DNA from: Nymphaea colorata
Taxonomy: Eukaryota > Streptophyta > Magnoliopsida > Nymphaeales > Nymphaeaceae
Assembly: GCF_008831285.2 (NCBI RefSeq)
Contig: NC_045138.2
Location: 7,037,205-7,101,204, forward strand
Direction: 5' to 3'
DNA: 64,000 nt
The notes below the pieces were generated by a model that saw only the letters and a list, made by a program, of their open reading frames with translations, was not told where the DNA came from and made no database searches. Within the stretch, counting starts at the first letter, position 1. Every line of letters starts with the position of its first letter. Below are positions 19,801 to 32,104 of this stretch, one piece after another. A program made the translations under genes and the position numbers.

Positions 19801-22800
19801 AGTGACTGAAAAAAATTGCCTTATCATTCAAACTCTTATGTTTTTGGTTACTAAATATCAGTCTAAAAATAGGTCTCCTCACCAAATAGTTCTCATTATT
19901 TACTAATTCAAACTTCAAAGGTTAAAATATCAAACAACAATATTGAGGAGCTGAAAATTATGTTAGGACTTGAGAAATGACGTAGTGCCCTTATCCGATG
20001 AAGCATGGGAACTAGAAGCACTCTCTATGTGTATTTTGTATGACAAGGTATGCTGTTGGCTTTTCTTGGATCGTTATATTATCATATACCTGTTGAAATT
20101 TTTGTTTAAAATTTTTTCCTTTACCTTCTATTTCAATTTGTACATTTTCTGAACATTCTGTCTTTCTTTAGGAAGCTTGTGGATCAACTGGTCTTCCAAA
20201 TGAACGTTCTAAGCATCAAAAAATAATCAATGCGACGGCAAGGCCCATTGCTAGTTATAGTGTGAGTTTCTTTTCTTTCTTCAGTGTTTGTATATATTTT
20301 ATATTGCTTAGAGCAATGCCAATGCCTGTCGTGTTGATTTCGTGGTACCAGTCCCTGGTTTGTTTAGTAAACTAAGCTTATTTCCAGGAGACATTGAGTT
20401 CACATGTACCTGCTGACTTGTACCTGTTCTTCAATAGCTGCTGCATGCATTTCCTCTTGATCCATAGCTCTTTTTTGTAGTCATACATCCTTCATCATTT
20501 TGCATGACATGCCCCCAAACCTGCAACCCGTCTTCTCTGAAAGAAGGGAAAAGAAGCAACAATCGTACCTGTTGATCGATGTTGCTTGCTGTAGGACATT
20601 GTGTTCCAACTTAAAATTTTGTCCATTTAATATTTCCTCCCTTTTACATGTCTGTATGCAGCTTCATTATTTTTTTTTTCATAAGGAACTTACTTTTGAG
20701 GTAAAACAAATAACTTTTTATGATTTAGCATGCCAAAAAATGGTTATCCATATTTTCATGTGATCTTGTCATTTATTTTTATTCATGCATCTCAGTGTTT
20801 TATTTTCGCATGACATCTAGTTGTAATTTCTGAATTAAAGTTCTTTTCTGTCTTCTTTCTGGTGTGCATATTCTGAGGCAATAGCATACCTCTATGCTAT
20901 GTGACAGGGTTTGAGTATTTTGGATACTGGATTTGTTTCCTTTGGATTATTTTTAAATTCTTTTCAATTCCTGATATTTTCCCTAGAAAAAAATAGCTTT
21001 GCCCGAAAGTACTTGAAGAAACCTAGCCAATAAAAACCCAAGATCCAGCTAATATCTGTATTCTCATATCTTGCCTGCCTGTCATTTAGAGTTCTTGTAT
21101 TCCAAATTTTTCTGTATGTAAGTGGCAAAATGCTCATACATGTTACCTGGTAAGAGGATATGCACAATGGCCTGTTGATAGCTTTTGTCTTCCTCCAGTT
21201 TTCAAATTTTACTTGGTCAAATCACCTCTTTCTTTTTTTTGAAAAATTGAGAGTTGGGAAGTTAACAAGAATTATTCTCTAAAGACCCCATTCTTCTCTT
21301 CTTAAAGACCATCAAATGACATTCCTCACTTGGTATATGGTTATTGCTGTATTTGTTGATATCTCCTGCACAGGTATATGAATAAAAATTTTGGGGATAT
21401 GGCCATTTTTTGTCAAATTTCCATCATACTTTCTATTGTATAAGATATTAGAAACCACTAGCCAAAATGGAGCTTCACTTTGACATAGCTTGATATCATA
21501 GCATTTTTATCTTGTTTCTATTATTTATTGTGGTTAATGTTCATGTCGGTTTTTACCTTCTCGTAAGAGATAAAATTCTTCATTTCCATATTGGCTTTCT
21601 CAACTATTGCATTCTTTCTGCATCTTTAGGAACCTCTCAGGCTTCAAGTAGCGCAGTTAGAGGAAAACATAAATGATTGTGGTTCAACGACTCATATTTC
21701 AAAATCTAGAAATGTGAGTTATTCTTCGTCAATTATTTTCTGAATGCTTGCCCTTCTTTGTGCTATTTGTGATCCAGGACAAGATTCTTTATTAGTGAGG
21801 AAGATGACAAGAATATTGACATACGCTGCTGTTCATAAATGTGATGGCTTCATGTTCTTTATTGCAACATGAGCTGAATTGACCACGAATGCTAGCCGTC
21901 TTTCGTTTATTTTATGCCTAGTCCAACTTTTCATGCATGTATTGTTGTCTGGAAACATGATAATATTGTTCTAGTAAGTATTTTCAAGCAAGTTCCTGCA
22001 TTTAAATGAATGCTGTATGTAATATTGCATTTACCACATTTACTATTAAACTTGTAACTGTACACTTGTACAGTGCAAATATTTCTATATTCTGTGGAAA
22101 AGTTTCTGCCTTTCGGGCTAAGCATGCAGGCCTTCAGTGAAATAAATGCGTAACATCTAAGCTATACATATATTGCTTAAAACATGTCAGGTCATTATGG
22201 CCATTATCTTTTTCACAATGTTCTTTTGATCATACAGGCAGTTGGTATGGTGAGAAAAAAGTATTATGTTGTTTTCAGAGGTAAGGAGCAAGGCATTTAT
22301 ACATCTTGGATCAGTGCCAACAGCAAGTTCATAGATACAAAGGGCCATGATTCAGGGCATTTAAAACAGCAGTTGAAGCCTTAGACCGGTTAATGGCCTT
22401 TGTAGAAGTAGAGAGGGAAGAGAGAGAAAAGGCTATTGGTGAAAAAGCTCTGGATGAAAGGGCAGTGCAAAGAATGGTGACAGTAGCAAGGGGAATGCAC
22501 ATTGCATATGGCCTGAAGTTATGCATGGTTAATTTTGGCTTTGTTCTTTGGATTTTTGCAGTCAGAGTTTCTAGACGAACTTGTTTACTTTCCAAACCAG
22601 AATTTTAGTTGCTTCTCTAGTCCTAAAAGTTGGCTCTTTATAATTTATAGGGGAACCTAGACGGGATTCAAGTGACACTATACAAGGTGTTTGTCCAAAA
22701 AACACCTTTCTGGTTCTTATTGTGGAGTTTGCGCTTTTTTTAACTCCCTAAGCTGGCTTTGTTAGCTATTTGTTGGTGAGTCAAATTTGGCACTAAATGG

Positions 22801-24401
22801 TGATTCAGTCATATTTACAAATAGTATTTCTTGTTGTTTAAGGAGCTTGTAGTTACTTATTTTGACTCTCTAAATTATTCCTTATTGATGGGCCCAAGTT
22901 TTGGCACTAAGAAGGGTATTTTAGATTTTATGCATGTTGGCACATGATACTTAAGTGTAGTTACATATATAGGTATGTACTTGATTAGCAGAGCATGAAG
23001 TCAAATTTGAACTGGCCTGAGATCAATTAATCCAGAGACCATTTCCAAATGCTTTTCTACTGTTAGATTTTAGCCGTGTTCTTTGAACTGTTAAGGTAAG
23101 ATAGTATTCGTAAGTTCATTAGTAATGTCTTTCACTTACAGCCTACAGGGTGTTCCTTCAATGTCTACAACTGGCTATCATTGATCACTAACATTTCCTT
23201 TCATGGTATTCTGAAATAGCTGCTGTGTAGTACAAGTAAATTCCATAAACATTCCATTCCTGCCTTGGTTCTTCTTGTTATGCTGTTGCAGTGCTTGTTA
23301 TTATCTCTGCTTTCAGCCTAATGTATGATTCACTACAAAAGAGTAGAGAAGACATGTTTCTAATTTTAAACAGATGTATCAACTAGGCTCCATTTTACTA
23401 ATTCCATGTGGCATGTGACACTTTACCTATGATGGGTTTCCTTTGTAATTTGTATATTGAATGAAATACAGTTGCTATGATCATTTCTTTTATTCTTTAT
23501 TCTCAAGTATGTCTCATGTGAGTGTTGCAAACAGGCTTTACTTTGTTTCTTTCTGGGATCCTGTGGCATGTTGTGTGTGATTAACATCTTTATCTGTTAT
23601 TTCCACGAGTATCCTTTTATCTGGTGAAGCCTTAAAAAGTCTAAAAAGCAAGTGATGATTCATAGGATATTTGTGTACTTGAATTTGATGGTGCTTCAAA
23701 AGGAAATCCTGGAAAGGCTGGTGCTGGTGCTGTTTTACGAATGGATGGTGGAACTATGGTATGTTATACTGTGGAAATTGAGTATCTTATGATTTTTCTG
23801 CTTGGATTTGTTGGCTTTTGCTTTCACTGCAACGTGAATCTGTTGTATGACCATCTTGTGTAGATTTGTCGTCTTCGTGAAGGTGTTGGTGTTGCCACAA
23901 ACAATTTTGCTGAGTACCGAGCTGTCATACTTGGAATGAAGTATGCTCTTAGAAAAGGGGTTACAAGGATTAAGGTTCAAGGTGATTCCATGCTAGTTTG
24001 CATGCAGGTTTGTGCTTTGCAAGTCTAGAAATCGTTCGACTTACACAATGTTTAATGATTGAGGAAAGCAGTTGATTTCTGTATATAAAACATGATTAAG
24101 GCAATGGTTATGTCCTTTTATGCAATTATCTTGATTGAGGCAAAGCTTCAACGTTGTTCCATGCTAATCTGCGTGCAGTATTTGTTGAATGTTCTTGTCA
24201 GATGCTCTTGTGTTATCCAAGCATGTTTTTTGCCATTGTAATTGCTCCAGCAATGGTTGCTAATATTATTGCTGTGAAACCTTCTGAAGATTATTGTTGC
24301 ACAAGTTGATGCATGGATAAATCTACATCATATGCAGGGGCCGAGGCCTGATTTTTTTCAGGGGCGGGCCAAACGGTCCAACGAACTATAATATAATATA
24401 T

Positions 24402-24466
<65 letters not shown>

Positions 24467-27316
24467 CAAACCACAGTATAGTAAAAGTGAACATATGTCG
24501 TATATAATTGCCCACGTCATGAACGTGAAGCGCGACCTGTCCTATGGCACATTTAATAATTGCTTCTGTCATTAGCACAAAACATGATCTGTCCTCAGCA
24601 GATAAGGTGTTCTATTTCTATTACAGTGACGTAAGTGTAAGCAGTGAGCATAAGGTGGACATACAAATATCACAACTCATAATATAGCAAACAAATACAT
24701 CTATGAACCCCAAAATCAAAACATGTTACTTACCTAAAACAAGCAGCTTTGTATTCTTTATATGTAACACAGTCAATTTTTTCTTCTGTTTTTATTGAAA
24801 ATAGTTACATATCATCATTCATTCACCTGCACAATAAAATATAAACAAAAACTACATCATTTATTATTAAAACTAAATAATGACTCAAATAAACATTAAC
24901 ATAAAAATGATGCAACAAAATACTTTACCTATTGCAATTGTGCTCTACGACTTTTCATCTTGTAAAAGGCATCAATAATATCATTGGAATTAAACATTTG
25001 AGCAATTTCTTTCTCAATATACAAAAGCAAACAATCTGCAAAAAATTCATCCTCCATTTTGTTACGCAACCTTGTTTTAATAAGCTTCATAGCAGAGAAT
25101 GCCCTTTCTGTGGTTGCAGTGGAGACAGAAAGCGTTAGAACTAAGCAACCTGTATACATAAGGATATCCTTCACTTTTTCTACTATGTACCATTGCTTGA
25201 CATACATCTGATAGTGTACCCAAATTTTGAAAACTTGGATGATGACAAATATCATTCTTATAATGCCTCAACTGATAATTTAAACTCATAAGCTCTGAGT
25301 CTAGAAAATCTTCAGGATAAAACTTCTCTGCAAGAATGTATGCATCTTGTGCATTAAATGACTCATATTGATCTCTAGGGTCGAATGTCGACATCAAACG
25401 TAGTATTTCCATAGAATTTTCATTAAATCTACTATTCAACTCTACCAGTTGAGAATCAATGGCAACAATAAAAATATCGACATGATAATGATGCCTCACT
25501 GTAATAAAACTGCATTCACGACGAGAACGTGATCCTCTGACAAAATATTGAACATCCATATCTGGAATAGGGATATCATGTGTCACACAAAATGCTCCCG
25601 CAGTATCTATAAATGAATCCGAACCATTCTCCCTAAGTTCTTGTAGGAACTTTTTTGAATTATAAACCATATCCATTGCATTTAAAATGTCTTGTCTTTG
25701 CTTTTGCAATGACTGACAAAGAGTATCACTCTGTCCCAAAATTTGTTGTCCCAACTCCCAAGTGTAAAATAAATACAATGTTCATCATTACGTTTACTGC
25801 TTGCACTAACAACATTAATTACATATGTTAACTGTTCAAAAAAGTTATGAACATGGCCAACTTCTTTTGAAGCTGCAACAAGTGCAAGTTGTAATCTGTG
25901 AGCAAAACAATGGACATAATATGCATAAGGACATTCATTCAAAAATGAATGCTTGCAATCCATTCAATTCACCTCGCATATTACTAGCACCATCATATCC
26001 TTGACCCTGTATATCTTGAATGCTAAGATTATGTTGAGACAACAAAGTTGAAATTGCATTCTTCAAAGTAATTGCTGTGGTATCCCTTACATGCACAACA
26101 TCTAAAAATCGCTCTTGAACTTGACCTTGCTTATTAACAAATCTAAGAACAACGGCCATTTGCTCTCTCTTGGACTCATCTCGAGCTTCATCAATAATAA
26201 TACAATATTTAGCATCACCAATTTCTTCTATAATTTTAGCTTTCAATTTACTTGCAAAAACATGTAAAATTTCTTTCTGAACTGTTGGTGATGTATATTT
26301 AGCATTCTTTGGAGCATTATCCAAGACAACTTGTGCAACTCTGTCATTATAACTAGCTAAAGTTTTAATGAACTCAATAAAGTTACCTTGATTCATTGAA
26401 CTTGAACTTTCATCATGGCGTCTAAAAGCACAAGCTTGAAATGTTAACCAACGAACTGCGTCTACGGATGCCTTCAATCTCAAGCGGTTGTTGTGAACAA
26501 GCTCTGAACTTTGCTTTTCAATCATTTTATCTATGTGTTTGCTTTGACGACTTAAGTCATTAAATGCACTCACATTCATATTATGGGGTGAATTTTGACT
26601 TGTCCCTTCATGAATACGAAATGCACATGTTTTCTCACTACCACCCACCTTTTTTCAAACTCTGAATCCTTTAGTAATAAATGGACTGTCATTTGAATAT
26701 GGAGTACTGAAAAGATAACACGGCAAACAATATGCACTATCTGTCTTGGGAGAATATTCTAACCATGGAAATTTTTGAAACCATGAAGCTTGAAATTTAC
26801 GAGGATGATTTGAAGGACCTGACACTGGATATCTATGAAGCTTGTGTTGATATGACCCATAATTAATATATGCTCGCCTAACTTCATCTCTCTCATTTAC
26901 TGATATCTCCCATATAGGACGTTGCAGCCCTAGATCACGCACGATGCTTTCTGCAATTTCAATTTTTGGATACTTAAAAGGTGGAGAATCCGAGTCACAA
27001 AGAACAAGTTCAAGAGCTTTCGAACTAGAACAACCAGCATTTTGGTTTTCTCCCTCTTTGTTTTCTCCCCCTTGGTTTTCTCCCCTTTGGTTTCTTTCCT
27101 CTTGGTTTTCTCCCTCTTGATCAATAACTTGTTTTTTTTTTGAAATAATCTTAAATATTTTTCATCTTCTTCTCAATAAACTAACATGAAAAACCTGAAA
27201 TTTAAAATAGACAATAAGATTTAAACATTTTAGATATATACAAACCCAATAAACATAGCACAATGCAAACACCATATGAAGATCTTATTCCGGCAGTAAC
27301 ATTACTCACTTAACTA

Positions 27317-27375
<59 letters not shown>

Positions 27376-30300
27376 TCAAAAAACAAATAGAAATAATCAT
27401 CAGCATGGATGTGCTTTGCCTGGGGATAACTGATTCCTTTTCCTCTTATAGCATCAAAGGAAACAAAACCAACCTCCTCTCTTCTTGTCTATGTGTATAT
27501 ACGCTTTGCCTAAACAGAGTTGGATGCAAGAAAAGTTAAACAAGGGAGCTTGGTTGTCAAAATAGAACAGTTTCTAATGGCAATGAGGATCCAGGGAAAA
27601 TACTAAAGGCTAGACAGATGAGATTCTTGGATCTGGACAATGTACAAAGTAAAAACCAATGAAACATGCCCGACAAGTGGAGGCACAGGACTAGACAATT
27701 TGTTAAATGGTCTCCAAAAGTGAGATTCCTTCACAATTACCAGCAATGTCAAACAGAAATAAATGCTTCCCATAAAGCTAGCGTAATCTGTTTTTCTTCC
27801 ATATTCACGAGGGACCAACACCCTTAGTTAACACAAAGCACGAACCATGCACATTCATATTTACTAACATATTTAGCATTTCCAATCTAGAAAGAAATTT
27901 GACTATAGATAGCCTAATTAACTTTATGGGAAGCATTTATTTCCGTTCTGATGAAATTCCAAAAGCTAGCCTAATCTGCTTATTATTGTGGTTAGATAAT
28001 TCTCTAGGCCTGAAATTGTGGATTTGAAATCATTAGACAAGCAGGTACTCCCAAAGAAAGCTTAACTATGGGCTTGATAATGATGATCCACAGAACAGCT
28101 CTCGTGGTTCCATAGGTTACAGATGATACACTAAACCAATCCAGATTTAACATCAGCAAAAGAAAAAAAAAAGTAAAATTCTCTTATTCCGACCTACCTC
28201 TTATGTGCAGCATATTTAGAATTCCAGAAGATCATCAGCTGAGAACGAGCTGACCAGGAACTGAAGAAACAAAAAATTGCAACACGCAAAGCTAACATTA
28301 CCAGACGAAAATCCCAAATACATACCAGTATAAACTATTATAAGCTAAGGAAAACAATTAAACAAGTATAAAAATGATCCTCATAATTGGTAAAGCTGCA
28401 AATTATAACAGAAAACAATTAAACAAGTATAAAAATGGCATATAATGATGTAAAACGTGAAGTCTATGCCTTGCATCTATTCTCTTCAAAAATCAAAAGG
28501 TTGCGGTACAAAATGCTCCCAATTCCCAAATTACCTCCGCCAAGTCTCTGTGCTGTGATTGTGGCCTTGTGGGCCAGGGCAAGGTGCCAAGGAGAGAGGG
28601 AGCCAGCGGGCAGCGAGAGCTGTGAATGTGGTGTGGGCCAGGGCACTGGGCAGGGAAGGAGGAGCCAGCGTGAATCGTGATGTGTGATTGTGGGCCAGGG
28701 CAGGGAAAGAGGAGCCAGCGAGAGAGAGAGGGCGTGGCCGCGTGAGAGAGAGGGCCCTGCTCTGCTATCTGCTACGGTTGTGGGCCAGAGAGGAGGGGAC
28801 CATCTGAGCAAGCGGGAGAAAGGGGGAAATGAGATAGGGTAGGGCAGAGAGGAAGTGAGCGAGAGAGAAAGGGGCGAAAAACGGGAGGGAGTGAGCGAGA
28901 GAGAAAGGGGCGAAAAACGGGAGGGACCGAGCTGGTCGGGCCAAGACCATCCGTGGGTCGGGCCAAGACCATCCGCGGGTTGGGCCAAAGTAAAAAAAAA
29001 CTGATTTTTTTAATATAATTTTTTTTTTTGAAGCTCACCCGGGCCATGGCCTAGGCGGGCCCCCCCTCCCTCCGCCCCTGATCATATGTATATGCTTGGT
29101 GTAGAACTTGTTAAGAACAAAATAAGACACTGAACACTAGCCAAGAATCTTCTGTAATTTTAAGATTTTTTTTTGTTAATGATTTATGATGTGGACTTGT
29201 ATTGTTAAGTACCATGCATAAGCCCTAAGGATTATTTATTTTTTTCCAAGAGGGAAGTGAAAAATCATTGATAACAAAATTCAGAATCATGCAAGTCACG
29301 AGAAATCACATTGGTGATGCCATTAAGGCACCTCACTTCCTTTTTTGATGAGTTTCATATTTGTACCAGTACCACAGCTATATCCTGTAAATTCAAGTTG
29401 ATTAATCTTACATCCTTTTATGTTTTAACTTTTCTCTTTGAAGACCGTGAATCACATGACCTAGTATTTTATTAGAGGAAATTCTGTCTTGTGGTTGTAA
29501 CATATGGAAAATTTTATCTTTTTGGTCTTGTTGGCATCTAACACCAACTTTTAAAATGGCAGATACAAAATAAATGGCAGACCAAGAACAAGAACATCCT
29601 TGATCTGAGCAATGAGGCTAAGAAGTTGAAGGACAAGTTTCTCTCTTTCCAAATCAATCATATACCAAGAGTATGAATTTTATTTGTATTTCCTTTATGT
29701 TTTTATTTGTTTTAGTAGTTAACATTTATTCCAAATTAGAGCAGCATGGATATACTTCATGGAGAAACTGTCTTCGTTTTGCTTGGGCATTAAAAATTAA
29801 AAAAAGTATTCTTAATGTTATTGAAGTTTCTGATAATTCCTTGAAACATTATTCTTGGAGTTGTTTTCTCCTGTAACTTGGCAGCTTGAAAATGCTCAAG
29901 GAATTGCTCATCAAAATGCTCCTTAGGACAATTACTCTAAGGGATCTGCTAATGCAAATCCTTTGGAGAAAGTTGAATCCCTGATTCGTGAACCTTTCTT
30001 TTCTCAGTAGCAAGAATATGCTTTTCTTTGGGAATTTCAACTACTGAGTGAAATTCAGTACCAAAGAGGTGTAAAACATCAATATCGAAGGGCTTGTTAG
30101 CTGAATGGCATTTATGTGTACAATATATTCATTTGCTATATTCATTACTGACTCTGAGGATCTGCAGTTTTATGGAAGATCAGTAAATTTGAGGATTGGA
30201 AGCTTTTATGGGATATGTAATATGACATACATAGTATATATAGATATATGCATATACACAAGCTTTATATGTAACATTGTATGTGTGTTTGTAGAGATAC

Positions 30301-31240
30301 AGATATAGGAATCAAAATGAGGAATGCTGTTTTGACGTGGCCTAGTCATTAGGTAGGGACTTGGTACTTATTGCACTCCAAATGGAACACCATCTAACAT
30401 CATCTCTTGTGTTCAATGATAATCCAAGAGCCAAGTAACACCCAAGGATGATGATGATGATGTACCGATACAATGTGATCCACTGAAAATGAATCTGGGA
30501 ATTCATTGACAGGAAATACAACACTAAGGAAAAGAAAAACAGGATGTTGCTGTGTAACTTTTCTTATATACAGTGCAATGACTAATGTTGAACAGACCTT
30601 TCTCTTTCAAGTTTCAATTGGTGTTTGTCGTATTTTAGGATGCTAACCAAGAGCATTCTTTCTAAATCTAGGCTTGAATCACCAAATAAACTTTTGAAGT
30701 AAGAAGTGAATGATTGACGGAAGTGAGAAACTGACTAGAAAATAAAATTAGTTAGAAATTGGTAACTGTACATCAACCCACAGTGTTGAACATCATAATG
30801 AATGTCAGCTGAAGTTTGTTCATTTTTATGGTCTGAACTGCTTGAGCTACTGCTGTTTACACTTTGAGATGGACAATCTAAATCTAACCGTTGTTTCTTT
30901 CCCACGTTTACACCTTATCGTTTCTTTTCCCTGCTAAGGAACTCAATTCTGAAGCTGATCGTCAGGCAAATTTAGCCATTGTTCTGGCAGGTATCGACCA
31001 TTTATTTTTTCCATCTTATATAAAACTGTTTTTAATTGTCATCTCATTTTTTAATGTTCTCCTGTTACTGAGCTGTAGGTATGTGACTGGTACCAATAGT
31101 TGAAGGTTTTTTGGTTGCATTATTGAGTATAAAATGCTTTAGTTACTAAAAATGCCATTTTATGCCTTGCATCACATAACATTCCTCCATTTGCAGATGG
31201 TGAAGTTGAAGAGGAATATGAGAACAAGCTACTAACATGA
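16840..31240 (+). CDS. RNase H1-like protein with hybrid-binding domain; exon 7 disrupted
   Basis: RNase H degrades the RNA strand of RNA-DNA hybrids. Exons: 16840-17163, 17904-18062, 18729-18824, 19967-20047, 20172-20261, 21630-21713, 22238-about 22527, 23666-23758, 23864-24007, 29563-29670, 30939-30990, 31197-31240. Nearly all introns are GT..AG and phases agree. Exons 1-2 encode a hybrid-binding (viroplasmin-type) domain (FYVVRKGDTVGVYKSLKDCQ, then SVYKGHYLSKQAEEYL). Exon 7 holds a second, YYVVFRGKEQGIYTSW. Exons 8-11 encode RNase H with its four acidic residues: FDGASKGNPG, NNFAEYRA, VQGDSMLVC, NSEADRQAN. The order matches the Arabidopsis At3g01410 family. The stretch before MEEEKDAF is Arg/Ser/Cys-rich and could be an organelle transit peptide; starts at 16840, 16876 or 17078 are possible. 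Defect: a one-base deletion near 22314 and TGA at 22348-22350 in exon 7. About 520 residues if exon 7 were intact. Intron 9 carries a hAT transposon. Confidence 0.85.
22238..22527 (+). other. Disrupted exon 7 of the RNase H gene, with internal intron-like segment
   Basis: Frame 1 of the exon reads AVGMVRKKYYVVFRGKEQG to TSW, then homology continues one frame away (CQQQVHRYKG, then a TGA, then FRAFKTAVEALDRL and EREEREKAIGEKALDER). So one base is missing near 22314 and a stop lies at 22348-22350. A strong donor AGAG|GTAAGG at 22281 and an acceptor AAAACAG at 22369 bound 89 bases whose removal restores the frame (VVFR-A-VEALDRL). The exon's 3' border (about 22527) is uncertain. Confidence 0.6.
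23666..24007 (+). other. RNase H catalytic core exons 8 and 9
   Basis: Exon 8 (23666-23758, 31 codons) contains FDGASKGNPG with the first catalytic Asp. Exon 9 (23864-24007, 48 codons) contains ATNNFAEYRAVILGMKYAL with the catalytic Glu and KVQGDSMLVCMQ with the second Asp. Both are uninterrupted and in phase 0, so the catalytic domain looks under constraint. Confidence 0.9.
24327..24334. repeat. Left target-site duplication of hAT element
   Basis: ATCATATG, identical to 29081-29088 on the other side of the element. Confidence 0.95.
24408..24462. repeat. (TA)n microsatellite inside hAT element
   Basis: About 50 bp of TA close to the left end of the hAT element. Confidence 0.95.
24929..27165 (-). 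pseudogene. hAT transposase (TTF-type zinc finger / DUF4371 / hAT dimerisation), broken
   Basis: The order fits ZMYM1-like plant hAT transposases: an N-terminal GENQ-rich repeat stretch; a TTF-type zinc finger (WFQKFPWLEYSPKTDSAYCLPC, 26655-26942); a DUF4371 catalytic region with IIDEARDESKREQMAVVLRF and GYDGASNMRGELNGLQ; then YAYYVHCFAHRLQLALVA; and the C-terminal dimerisation block TATTERAFSAMKLIKTRLRN (24929-25255). Breaks: an N-terminal frame change in a poly-A run near 27140; an in-frame TGA at 26655-26657 where family members usually have Trp (FRxWKKVGG); and frame changes near 25955, 25770 and 25150. It cannot encode an intact enzyme as written, though clustered indels could partly reflect sequencing error. 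Confidence 0.85.
27050..27125 (-). repeat. Minisatellite encoding GENQ repeats in the transposase N-terminus
   Basis: A 15-base unit of the type GGGGAGAAAACCAAG is repeated about five times. Read in the transposase frame it gives QEGENQEERNQRGENQGGEN-type sequence just before the conserved region. Confidence 0.8.
27317..27372. repeat. (TG)n(GA)n microsatellite
   Basis: About 14 bp of TG followed by about 42 bp of GA in the non-coding upstream part of the hAT element. Confidence 0.95.
28540..29050. repeat. GC-rich subterminal repeat block of the hAT element
   Basis: Much richer in G than its surroundings, with repeated TGTGGGCCAGGGCA and AGGAGCCAGCG words, a 36-bp direct repeat (about 28855-28890 and 28891-28926, GTGAGCGAGAGAGAAAGGGG) and a 25-bp repeat with GGGCCAAGACCATCCG. 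Long open frames on the minus strand here (Pro/Leu/Ser low complexity) are by-products of this composition. Subterminal repeats of hAT elements commonly bind transposase, so that role is plausible. Confidence 0.65.
29081..29088. repeat. Right target-site duplication of hAT element
   Basis: ATCATATG, identical to 24327-24334. Confidence 0.95.
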
Positions 31241-31837
31241 TAACGATTTGCAGCTTAAGTTTACCGGCTTGTATGCATGCAGAAAATGGTTCTGCTAACC
31301 AGACATAGCCTTCTTATCAAGTTTTGTTCATGATTCTATCTTTTGTAAGATACGTGTATATATTAATGTTGACTTAGGCAAAACTTTGCTGTTTTAAGCA
31401 GGCAATTCTTTCTGTTACTAATTATTGGCTTACCCCGATGTTATATTCCAACTCGTATGGTTTATAAAGAGACTAGAGGATTGCTTGAGACGGCCTTGCT
31501 TATACTTTGAGAATTATAAGGTTAGCTTAGTGAGCTGCTGTTTTTCCATTAGGAGAGGCATGCTTATAACTGTGCTGTCACCAACACTTAAGAACGGTGA
31601 ATTCTAGTGAAGAAACTTCAACTCGCCTGGCTTCTTAAAGAACGATGGTTGAACTTGTGTTCTGTGAAGTCACCTAATAAACTAACAGAATCGTCAGGCT
31701 TCGTCTAGCCGCAACTGGGCCATTATTTTTCTTTTGAAGCAGCACGAAACGAATTATGTTGAGAAAAGGTCTTGTGAATACATCAAAGAGTAACTCAATA
31801 TCGACGGTTGCAAATTCAGATAAAACGATCAAATCTC

Positions 31838-31869
<32 letters not shown>

Positions 31870-32080
31870 ATATCATGGGTAAAGTTAATGTTTATTAATG
31901 TTTATGGAAGAGTATTGGATAGTGAGATAACACAAATTAGTGGTATTTTCCCATAGAAAGACAAGTACTAACATATTTTCAGATAGACCTGGGTTCTTTG
32001 TTGGTTTGCGGGGTATAACTTCACATCAACGCATCAGTATATGCTTGGATGAAAGGTCTAGGAATGTGGATAAATCCCGT
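31241..32080. other. 3' flank of the RNase H gene
   Basis: Begins after the TGA stop at 31238-31240. AT-rich, with a short TA array at 31849-31868. Contains a possible polyadenylation signal but no recognisable further exon. Confidence 0.5.
31676..31681 (+). terminator. Candidate polyadenylation signal of the RNase H gene
   Basis: AATAAA in CACCTAATAAACT, about 436 bases after the stop codon. Distance is at the long end for plants; earlier weaker signals may be used instead. Confidence 0.35.
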
Positions 32081-32104
32081 TCACATAATCAGATTGGGTC
32101 TCTA

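Larger units (their letters stand above)
24335..29080 (-). mobile_element. 4,746-bp hAT transposon inside RNase H intron
   Basis: Ends are CAGGGGCCGAGGC on the left and, read inward from the right, CAGGGGCGGAGGG. A second CAGGGGCGGGCC block follows on the left and a GGGCCCGCCTAGGCCATGGCC block on the right. The 8-bp target duplication ATCATATG is perfect. A transposase-like gene runs on the minus strand (24929-about 27165). The upstream part (27170-29080) is non-coding, with a GA microsatellite and a GC-rich end. The element lies between exons encoding parts of the RNase H domain, in opposite orientation to the gene. Confidence 0.95.

Noticed and set aside
28464-28988. Long minus-strand open frame (174 residues, Pro/Leu/Ser-rich)
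   Set aside because: It lies in the GC-rich repeat block of the hAT element. Its sequence simply mirrors the repeated DNA units, and no domain is visible.
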